A stretch of DNA of 23,081 nt, from the NCBI GenBank assembly GCA_964604565.1, contig CAZRZN010000043.1:1-23081 (forward strand), written 5' to 3'. A model generated the notes under the pieces. That model did not search any database. It saw only the letters and a program-made list of their open reading frames with translations, and was not told the origin of the DNA. Made by a program: the position numbers and the translations under genes. This document shows positions 7,604-14,177 of this stretch, one piece after another (position 1 is the stretch's first letter; each line of letters begins with the position of its first letter). Source of the DNA: CAZRZN01 sp964604565. GTDB lineage: Bacteria > Pseudomonadota > Alphaproteobacteria > Rhodobacterales > Rhodobacteraceae.

Positions 7604-8572
7604 TTACTGGGCCTTGGCGCCTTCTTCCCCGAACAGGCGGCCCCAGACCGGCGCGACGACTCGCGTCCCGATCGGAATCAGGATCAGCCCGACAACGAAC
7701 CCAAGCACAAAATCGATGGCTGCCGTCACGCTCCATTCAGCCATGCCATTGCCCTGCCCGACCGCCAGGGCAACCTGATGAATGCTTTCCTCCGGCCAGT
7801 GCCAGCCCATCTCATGCGCGGAATGCACGATGATGGAACCGCCCACCCAAAGCATTGCCGCAGTCCCGACAATGGCCAGAAGCTTCAGCAAAACGGGCAT
7901 GAATTTCACGATCAGCCGCCCCAAAGCGCGCGTCGCGGCAAGGTGGGCGTTCTGACTGAGCCAGAGACCGACATCGTCCATCTTCACGATGATCGCAACC
8001 GCGCCGTAGACGACACCGGTGATCAGCACCGCCACGACCGCAAGGGTCAGCGCCTGCATGATGAAATTCGGCGCCTCGATGGCCGACAACGCGATCACCA
8101 TGATCTCTGCCGAGAGGATGAAATCGGTCTTGATCGCGCCTTTTACCTTGGCCTCTTCCAGATGCATCGGATCGCCGACATCATGGCTTCCATCCGGGCC
8201 GCCGGAATGATCATCGTGCGGCATCAGCACATGCACGATCTTTTCCGCCCCCTCGAAACTGAGGTAACAGCCGCCAAGGATCAGCAAAGGCCAGACCAAC
8301 CATGGCACGAAGGCCGCCATCAACAGCGCCGCGGGCATCAAGAAGACCAGTTTGTTGATCAGGGACCCGCGGGCGATGCGCCAGATGATCGGCAATTCCC
8401 GCGCGGGTTGAAACCCCTGCACGTATTTCGGCGTCACCGCCGCATCGTCGATCACGACGCCGGCGGTCTTCGACCCCGCCTTGAACGCCGCCGTGCCAAT
8501 GTCGTCCACCGACGCAGCCGCCACCTTTGCGATGGCGGACACGTCGTCCAGCAATGCAAGAAGCCCACTCAT
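7604..8572 (-). CDS. DUF808 family inner-membrane protein (YedI-like)
   Basis: This 322-residue polytopic membrane protein matches the DUF808 family. Signature stretches are the N-terminal MSGLLALLDDVSAIAKVAAA, KAAGVVIDDAAVTP-like GVVIDDAAVTPKYV, the ARELPIIWRIARGSLINKL block, and GGCYLSFEGAEKI before the first charged loop. That loop is rich in His and Asp (PHDDHSGGPDGSHDVGDP, about residues 117-134), which might bind metal, but this is speculation. Several hydrophobic segments follow, including one with a conserved DFILSAEIMVIALS. The family's function is unknown. It follows doxX by 24 bases with a GGGAGA ribosome-binding sequence, so the two are probably co-transcribed. Confidence 0.88.
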   Translation of the reverse strand: MSGLLALLDDVSAIAKVAAASVDDIGTAAFKAGSKTAGVVIDDAAVTPKYVQGFQPARELPIIWRIARGSLINKLVFLMPAALLMAAFVPWLVWPLLILGGCYLSFEGAEKIVHVLMPHDDHSGGPDGSHDVGDPMHLEEAKVKGAIKTDFILSAEIMVIALSAIEAPNFIMQALTLAVVAVLITGVVYGAVAIIVKMDDVGLWLSQNAHLAATRALGRLIVKFMPVLLKLLAIVGTAAMLWVGGSIIVHSAHEMGWHWPEESIHQVALAVGQGNGMAEWSVTAAIDFVLGFVVGLILIPIGTRVVAPVWGRLFGEEGAKAQ

Positions 8573-8596
8573 GTCGCTGCTTCTCCCTTTTCCCGT

Positions 8597-8992
8597 TTAG
8601 CGCGACCCTAGAGCCTGAGACACAAACCGCAAGCGCCAAGCCCCGCCGCCCTGCGCGGCCAGCACGAGACAGCCGCCCGCGATCGCCCAGTTCTTGACGA
8701 AAATGCTCATCTGCCACGGATCTTCCGGAATCAGATGGAAAAAGGAGGTGAGCGCGCAGTAGACCGCGAGCGAAATCGCGACTGGCCGCACCGCAACGCC
8801 AAGGACCAGCGCCAGTCCCGCAAGCCCGTTATAGAGCAGCGCGCCCCAGACAAATCCCGCAGGCAGGCCCCACCCCGCCAGCAGATCCCGCACCGGATCC
8901 GGATCAAGCCCCTTCTGCACAGCAGCGGCAAGGAAAAGCACGGCGATCAAAAGCCGACCGACAAAGCTGGTCAGGGACTCGAAAAACGTCAT
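8597..8992 (-). CDS. DoxX family membrane protein
   Basis: The 131-residue product has four hydrophobic segments and the DoxX pattern: FVGRLLIAVLFLAAAVQKGLDP at the N-terminus, then LPAGFVWGALLYNGLAGLALVLG, then an LAVYCALTSFFHLIP helix, and a last helix KNWAIAGGCLVLAA. Family members are small inner-membrane proteins sometimes linked to quinone or thiol redox functions; the role here cannot be read from sequence. The ATG at 8992 has AAGGTGG before it. It is the first gene of a likely two-gene operon with the DUF808 protein and is divergent from gap, sharing a 169-bp promoter region. Confidence 0.88.
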   Translation of the reverse strand: MTFFESLTSFVGRLLIAVLFLAAAVQKGLDPDPVRDLLAGWGLPAGFVWGALLYNGLAGLALVLGVAVRPVAISLAVYCALTSFFHLIPEDPWQMSIFVKNWAIAGGCLVLAAQGGGAWRLRFVSQALGSR

Positions 8993-9034
8993 CGTCCACC
9001 TTAGGAAAATTTTTTCTGTTTAGAAATAGCGCAC

Positions 9035-9085
9035 GTTAGCGCCACCACGCACATGCGCGCTGAGGTTATCGCTAACATATTGACA
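9035..9085 (+). promoter_or_regulatory. LacI-type operator-like palindrome and -35-like box upstream of gap
   Basis: GTTATCGCTAAC (9065-9076) is an imperfect palindrome centred on CG, five of six pairs matching, typical of LacI-family operators. A half-conserved second copy, GTTAGCGCCACC (9035-9046), has its centre 30 bp upstream, close to three helical turns. TTGACA follows at 9080-9085, but no good -10 lies 16-18 bases beyond it; CATTAT at 9094-9099 is the only -10-like element nearby. It resembles sites of central-carbon LacI regulators (CceR type) in Rhodobacteraceae, from memory only. Confidence 0.45.
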
Positions 9086-9161
9086 AAAAAAGACATTATG
9101 ACTTTCCCGAAGCGGGATACCCTCGTATACGATCTGCAAATTCGTGTTTCAGGAGATTGCC

Positions 9162-10166
9162 ATGACCGTCACCGTCGGCATCAATGGATTTGGCCGCATC
9201 GGCCGTTGCACTCTGGCGCATATCGCCGAATCCGCACGCAACGATGTGCAGGTCGTCAAGATCAACGCCCCTGGTCCGATCGAGACCCACGCCCATCTGC
9301 TGCGCTACGACAGCATTCATGGACGCTTTGCCGGCGATGTCGCGGTCAAGGATCAGTCCATAGATCTCGGGCGCGGGCCGATTGACGTGATGTCCTCCTA
9401 CGACATGGCGGACCTGGACTGGGGCGGTTGCGACGTGGTGCTGGAATGCACCGGGCAGTTCAACGACGGAACCAAGGCGTCGGCGCATATGTCCAACGGC
9501 GCACGGTCGGTGCTGATCTCGGCCCCGGCGAAAAATGTGCAGCGCACCGTCGTCTACGGTGTCAACCATCGCGACCTCGAACCGGGCGACGTCATGATCT
9601 CCAACGGGTCCTGCACCACGAATTGCCTTGCCCCGCTGGCCAAGGTGCTGGACGAGGCCATCGGCATCGAGTCCGGCATCATGACGACCATCCACAGCTA
9701 CACGGGCGACCAGCCGACAATGGACCGCCGGCACAAGGACCTCTATCGCGCGCGGGCTGCGGCAATGGCGATGATTCCAACCTCGACCGGCGCCGCCGCG
9801 GCCCTGGGCGAGGTCCTTCCGAACCTCAAGGGCAAGCTTGACGGGTCGTCCATGCGCGTGCCGACCCCGAATGTCTCTGCGGTGGATCTGACTTTTTACG
9901 CTGGCAAAGACGTCACCGCTGAGGATGTGAACGCAGTGGTGGCAGAGGCCGCCGCCGGCCGCATGGGCGCCGTTCTGGCCTATGACCCGGAGCCAAAGGT
10001 CTCCATCGACTTCAATCACACGACGCAAAGCTCGATCTTCGCGCCCGAACAGACCAAGGTGGTGGGTCGCCGCATGGTGCGCGTGCTGGCATGGTATGAC
10101 AATGAATGGGGCTTTTCCGCACGGATGGCCGATGTGGCCGCCGCAATGGGGCGGATGCTGCACTGA
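9162..10166 (+). CDS. gap: Glyceraldehyde-3-phosphate dehydrogenase paralogue
   Basis: This 334-residue enzyme belongs to the GAPDH family, converting glyceraldehyde-3-phosphate and phosphate to 1,3-bisphosphoglycerate with NAD(P). The Rossmann motif INGFGRIGR is at residues 7-15, catalytic C151 is in SNGSCTTNC (usually SNASC) and H178 in TIHSYTGDQ. Two cofactor positions depart from the NAD-type enzyme. The Asp that normally follows IN (Asp32 in Bacillus numbering) is A36. The S-loop pair corresponding to L187-P188 is R189-R190, in MDRRHKDLYRARAA. Both changes would favour NADP. The C-terminal half also resembles erythrose-4-phosphate dehydrogenase a little, but YTGDQ and TSTGAA fit GAPDH. 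The start at 9162 follows AGGAGA. It is monocistronic. Confidence 0.9.
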   Translation: MTVTVGINGFGRIGRCTLAHIAESARNDVQVVKINAPGPIETHAHLLRYDSIHGRFAGDVAVKDQSIDLGRGPIDVMSSYDMADLDWGGCDVVLECTGQFNDGTKASAHMSNGARSVLISAPAKNVQRTVVYGVNHRDLEPGDVMISNGSCTTNCLAPLAKVLDEAIGIESGIMTTIHSYTGDQPTMDRRHKDLYRARAAAMAMIPTSTGAAAALGEVLPNLKGKLDGSSMRVPTPNVSAVDLTFYAGKDVTAEDVNAVVAEAAAGRMGAVLAYDPEPKVSIDFNHTTQSSIFAPEQTKVVGRRMVRVLAWYDNEWGFSARMADVAAAMGRMLH

Positions 10167-10189
10167 GTAATGTCGATTCAAAAGCGGGT

Positions 10190-10208
10190 GCCGGGGTGCG
10201 ATCCCGGC
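10190..10208. terminator. Possible hairpin terminator between convergent gap and dctD
   Basis: GCCGGG (10190-10195) pairs with CCCGGC (10203-10208) around a 7-base loop in the 79-bp gap between two convergent genes. No T-tract follows on either strand, so it would be a weak or factor-dependent terminator. Confidence 0.35.
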
Positions 10209-10245
10209 CCCGTTGGATCAGCATTCCCGGCTCCCGCGCCTCAAA

Positions 10246-11580
10246 TCAAAGGTAGTCGGCCCGGGCCAGTCCGTATTTGGCCATCTTTTCATTCAGGGTC
10301 CGGCGCGGCAGGCACAGTTCATCCATGACCGCCGATATCGACCCCTTGTGCCGGCGCATCGTATTGTCGATCAGCATGCGCTCGAACGCCTCGACATATT
10401 CCTTGAGCGGCTTGCCCTCGGTCGTCATGACCGCCTGCATGTCCTCGTGGTCATTCATCAGCAGCGAGGCGATGGTCCCCTGCCCCCGCCGCGACTGCAA
10501 CGCCGCACGCTCTGCCAGATTGATGAGCTGCCGGACGTTGCCGGGCCATGGCGCCTGCAACAGCTGCGCGGCCTCCTGCGCCGACACTTTGGGCGCATCG
10601 CAGCCGTATTCGTCGGCATATTGCTCCGACAGCCGGGTGAACAGTGTCAGGATGTCTTCGCCGCGGGCGCGCAGCGGGGGGACCGTGATCTTGAGCGCCG
10701 CAAGGCGATAATAAAGGTCCGGCCGCAGCGCCTGTTCGCAGGTGCGCCCCTCTTCCTGAAGGTTCGAGATCGCGACGATCCGGGTCTCCGGCGGCGTGCC
10801 CTGATCGTTGATCGCCGACAGCAGACGGGCCTGCGCCGCGTCGGAAAGCACCTCGATATCCTCAAGAACCAAGGTGCCGCCACGGGCCTCCTCGATCGCC
10901 GGCAGACGCACGTCTTCGGGCAGCATCGGGCCGAACAGACGGCGCATCAGCGCATCCTCATCCATCGCCCCGCAGGACAGGAGGGTGAATTTCTTGCCCG
11001 CTCGCGCGCCGACGGCGTGAAGCGCATGGGCCACCAGTGTCTTTCCGGTTCCGGTTTCCCCCTCGACCAGCACATGGCCATCCGCCTGCCCCAGATCGAG
11101 AATATCGTCACGCAAGCGTTCCATCGCCGGGGATGCCCCGATCAGCTTGCTCATGATCTGACCGCCATCCCCCAGCTCTCGGCGCAGCGCCCGCGTGTCC
11201 AACGTCAGCCGGCGCTGGTTGGTCGCCTTTTTGGCAAGGTCGGACATCCGGTCGGGGTTGAACGGCTTTTCCAGAAAGTCGAAGGCGCCGAGGCGCATCG
11301 CCTCGACCGCGATCGGAACATCGCCGTGACCGGTGATCATGATGACTGGCAGGGCGCTGTCGGCGCCCATGATCTTCTTGAGCAACTGGATCCCGTCCAT
11401 GCCGGGCATCTTGATATCCGAAATCACGATTCCCGGATAATCCGCGTTCAGCGCGCCCAATGCCTCTTCGGCGCTGGCAAAGGTTTCGGTGTCATAGCCG
11501 GACAGGGCAAGCCACTGGCTGATGGACTGGCGCATGTCCTGTTCGTCATCCACGATGGCAATCTTCATTGCATTGGCCAT
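10246..11580 (-). CDS. dctD: DctD-like response regulator (AAA+, Fis-type HTH) lacking the GAFTGA loop
   Basis: This 444-residue NtrC-class regulator has a receiver domain (residues 5-120; acidic D11/D12, phosphoacceptor D55 in ISDIKMPGMDG, K105), an AAA+ domain (145-370; Walker A GETGTGKT 174-181) and a C-terminal Fis-type helix-turn-helix (about 405-444, PRRTLNEKMAKYGL). The stretch between LFG (215-217) and GGTLVLEDIE (234-243) is only 16 residues and has no GAFTGA, the loop that contacts sigma-54. Walker B reads LED instead of the usual LDE. It therefore probably does not activate sigma-54 polymerase, as described for Rhodobacter capsulatus NtrC. The ATG at 11580 is chosen for CGGAG upstream. 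It starts seven bases after dctB, its likely kinase. No dct transporter is nearby, so its targets are unknown. Confidence 0.8.
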   Translation of the reverse strand: MANAMKIAIVDDEQDMRQSISQWLALSGYDTETFASAEEALGALNADYPGIVISDIKMPGMDGIQLLKKIMGADSALPVIMITGHGDVPIAVEAMRLGAFDFLEKPFNPDRMSDLAKKATNQRRLTLDTRALRRELGDGGQIMSKLIGASPAMERLRDDILDLGQADGHVLVEGETGTGKTLVAHALHAVGARAGKKFTLLSCGAMDEDALMRRLFGPMLPEDVRLPAIEEARGGTLVLEDIEVLSDAAQARLLSAINDQGTPPETRIVAISNLQEEGRTCEQALRPDLYYRLAALKITVPPLRARGEDILTLFTRLSEQYADEYGCDAPKVSAQEAAQLLQAPWPGNVRQLINLAERAALQSRRGQGTIASLLMNDHEDMQAVMTTEGKPLKEYVEAFERMLIDNTMRRHKGSISAVMDELCLPRRTLNEKMAKYGLARADYL

Positions 11581-11587
11581 GGCACGT

Positions 11588-13348
11588 TTACTCCGCTGCT
11601 TCTGTTGCTTCATTCAGAACGGGCAGTTGCATCTCGAAAACGGCGCCGCCGTCCTCGCCATTGCGCGCGGTAAGGCGCCCGCCCAGATCCGAAACGATGC
11701 CCGAGGAAATGGCGAGGCCGAGGCCAACACCGTCGCCGGGCTGCTTTGTCGTGTAGAAAGGCTCGAAGAGCGCATCGAGATCCTCGATCCCATCACCGTT
11801 GTCGCGCACGCTCAACGTGGCTGTCTCCCCCGCGGCAAGAATGATTTCCACCTGCGGGTCGTCCACTGACTTGGTGGCGTCCAACGCATTGCGCAAGAGG
11901 TTGACCAGCACCTGTTCGATCCGCATCCGGTCGCCCATGACCCTCACGGGCTCTTCGGGAAGGATCTTGGTGATCTTGACGCGCCGGGACTTCAATTGTG
12001 GTTCCATCATCGACAGGGCGGAGGCCAGCGCCTCGCCCATGTCGACGGGACTGAGCATTTCCTGCCCCTTGCGCGCATAGCTTTTCAACTGTCGGGTGAT
12101 CGCGCCCATCCGCTCGATCAGGTCGTCGATCCGGTGAAACGCACTGAGCGCCTCGTCCGGCCGGTTCCGCCTGAGCAGAAGGCGTGCGCCTGCCAGATAG
12201 GTTTTCATCGCCGCAAGCGGCTGATTCAATTCGTGGCTGACAGCAGCCGACATTTCGCCCAGGGCCGCCAGCTTGGAGCTTTGCGCAAGGGATTGCTCCG
12301 CCACGGCAAGGTTTTTCTGCACGCGCTCCCGCTCCGCAATTTCCCGCTGGAGCCGCGCGTTCAGGGCACGCAACTCGGCGGATTCGCGCTGGAACAAGGC
12401 CATGCGCAGCGCCGTCTTGCGCGAAAGGGAATAAAAGACCAGCGCCGCGAGGATGGCAAATCCCATGATTTCCAGCGCCAGAACCGCATTCACCCGCTCA
12501 CGCACGGAAGCGTAGGTGGTAAAGGTGATCAGCGTCCAGCCGCGAAACGGAATCCGTCCGTCGATCCGCATCACCGCCTCGCCGCGCAGATAGGCGTCGG
12601 CCTGCTGCGCGGTCCAGTCCGCCGTGGCCCGGATGGCGCGTTCGATGGCCCCGTCTGCGGGCTGTCGCTGCAAGGCGGTCTCGGGCGTCAGTCCGCGCCA
12701 GCGCGGTTCGGTGGCAAGGATGATGGTGCCTTCGGAACTGGTGACCATGATCGCATCGGTGATGCCCGCCCAAGCGCGTTCGAATTTGGCCAGGTCCACT
12801 TCGACAACGATCACGCCCACCGTCTCCCCCGCGCTTTCCATGCGGCGCGCGTAGGTAAAGCTGTAGTTGCCGCTTTCCTCGGGCAATGCGGTGAAGACGG
12901 TCGTATTCGCCCGCAGGGCATCCACGAAATAGGCATCCTCGCGGTGCGGCTCGCCAAGGCGGTTGCGGTCGGTTGCGGCGACCGTGCGCCCGTCCCGGTC
13001 CAGCAGCATCAGCGATGCCGCGCCAATTTCGTCCACGAAGGAGATCAGGCGTTGCGAGCTCTGGCTGTAATCCTGTGAGTTGAGGGCGGTGATCAGCGCA
13101 GGATCGCGCGCCAGCAGTTGCGGCACGATGGCGTTGCGGCGCAGTTCCGAGATCAGGTTGCCGGAATACAGCGCCAGCCGCAGTTCCGCGCGGTTGCGCG
13201 TGGTCTCGGTGAACCGCTCCGTCAGAAGCCAGTTCGTCACCCAGACTGTCGCGACCGCAGCAAGAAGCAGCAGAACAAGCGCCAACCTTGCCCGGCCCGA
13301 AAACGGACCAGCACGGCGGAGACCGGATCTGGGAACTTGCATAGCCAT
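11588..13348 (-). CDS. dctB: DctB-like membrane sensor histidine kinase
   Basis: The 586-residue kinase has TM1 at about 21-42, a periplasmic double-Cache/PDC-type sensor region (43-285) with the DctB-like RDGRTVAATDRNR, REDAYFVDAL and YSFTYARRM segments, TM2 at about 288-309, a coiled coil (315-355), then HisKA with H372 (AVSHELNQPLAAMKTYLAGAR) and HATPase_c with N-box N487, G1 DNGDG 516-520, F-box FEPFYTTK 528-535 and G2 GVGLGLA 540-546. In DctB the sensor domain binds C4-dicarboxylates such as succinate, but the ligand here cannot be fixed by reading. It phosphorylates, presumably, the DctD-like protein encoded seven bases downstream. The start lacks a clear ribosome-binding sequence; an in-frame ATG two codons later is possible. 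purQ ends 36 bases upstream on the same strand. Confidence 0.85.
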   Translation of the reverse strand: MAMQVPRSGLRRAGPFSGRARLALVLLLLAAVATVWVTNWLLTERFTETTRNRAELRLALYSGNLISELRRNAIVPQLLARDPALITALNSQDYSQSSQRLISFVDEIGAASLMLLDRDGRTVAATDRNRLGEPHREDAYFVDALRANTTVFTALPEESGNYSFTYARRMESAGETVGVIVVEVDLAKFERAWAGITDAIMVTSSEGTIILATEPRWRGLTPETALQRQPADGAIERAIRATADWTAQQADAYLRGEAVMRIDGRIPFRGWTLITFTTYASVRERVNAVLALEIMGFAILAALVFYSLSRKTALRMALFQRESAELRALNARLQREIAERERVQKNLAVAEQSLAQSSKLAALGEMSAAVSHELNQPLAAMKTYLAGARLLLRRNRPDEALSAFHRIDDLIERMGAITRQLKSYARKGQEMLSPVDMGEALASALSMMEPQLKSRRVKITKILPEEPVRVMGDRMRIEQVLVNLLRNALDATKSVDDPQVEIILAAGETATLSVRDNGDGIEDLDALFEPFYTTKQPGDGVGLGLAISSGIVSDLGGRLTARNGEDGGAVFEMQLPVLNEATEAAE

Positions 13349-13384
13349 GGCTGCAGAATAGGCCGCGTGGCCCGCACCCTCAAG

Positions 13385-14050
13385 TCAGGCGGCAGTCAGC
13401 GCGTCTGCCATATGGGCGAAAAGACGCGCACCGTCCTCGTTGCCATGGTCGGCTTCGCTCGCCCGTTCGGGGTGGGGCATCATGCCAAGCACACGCCGGT
13501 TGACGGACAGCACACCCGCGATGTCGCGCGCCGACCCATTGGGATTGTCGGTGTAGCGGAACGCGATCCGGTCTTCCCCTTCCAGCGCGTCAAGCGTTGC
13601 GGGATCGGCGAAATAATTGCCGTCATGATGCGCGATCGGCAGGGCGATCTCGGGCTCCGCCTCGTAGCCTTGGGTATATATCGAGGACGCCTCGGCCCGC
13701 AGACCCACGGTGCGGCAAATATACTTCAACCCGGCGTTGCGCAGCAGCGCCCCGGGCAGCAGGCCGGTTTCTGTCAGGATCTGAAACCCGTTGCAGATCC
13801 CCAGGACATAGCCCCCCCGGTCCGCATGGCCCCGGATCGCGCTGCAGATCGGTGCATTGGCCGCGATGGCACCGCAGCGCAGATAGTCGCCGAACGAAAA
13901 ACCGCCGGGGATACCGACAATGTCGACATCCCGGGGCAGATCGACGTCCTTGTGCCAGACCATCTGCACCTTAAGCCCGGCCTGCTCGAAGGCACGCGCA
14001 AGATCGCGGTCGCAATTCGAGCCGGGGAAGACAATGACGGCGGCTTTCAT
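13385..14050 (-). CDS. purQ: Phosphoribosylformylglycinamidine synthase, glutaminase subunit
   Basis: PurQ hydrolyses glutamine and feeds ammonia to PurL in the PurS-PurQ-PurL complex that makes FGAM. The 221-residue class I amidotransferase begins with the family's MKAAVIVFPGSNCDRD. The glutaminase triad is complete: C86 in LGICNGFQ, and H193 and E195 in MMPHPE. The ATG at 14050 follows GAGGA and matches the family start; an upstream in-frame ATG at 14110 would add 20 atypical residues. It is separated from purS by a chemoreceptor gene, and purL is not in the window. dctB begins 36 bases downstream on the same strand, so read-through into dctBD is possible. Confidence 0.95.
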   Translation of the reverse strand: MKAAVIVFPGSNCDRDLARAFEQAGLKVQMVWHKDVDLPRDVDIVGIPGGFSFGDYLRCGAIAANAPICSAIRGHADRGGYVLGICNGFQILTETGLLPGALLRNAGLKYICRTVGLRAEASSIYTQGYEAEPEIALPIAHHDGNYFADPATLDALEGEDRIAFRYTDNPNGSARDIAGVLSVNRRVLGMMPHPERASEADHGNEDGARLFAHMADALTAA

Positions 14051-14177
14051 GGGCGGGTCCTCAGCGGGGGTGACAAGGCTGGCTCTGGCACGGTGGCCCC
14101 TCATCATCAAGAGGCGGAATCACCGCTTTGGCTGGCTTTTAGCATAGCCGGGATCAAAGAACAGAGAGGCGGCTGCC

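Noticed and set aside
7550..8611. A 353-codon plus-strand frame opposite the DUF808 gene.
   Set aside because: His/Arg/Gln-rich shadow; the minus-strand frame has a ribosome-binding site, hydrophobic helices and family motifs.
10213..11673. A 486-codon plus-strand frame opposite dctD.
   Set aside because: It is the shadow of a gene with recognisable receiver, AAA+ and HTH domains; the product is His/Arg/Gln-rich with no motifs.
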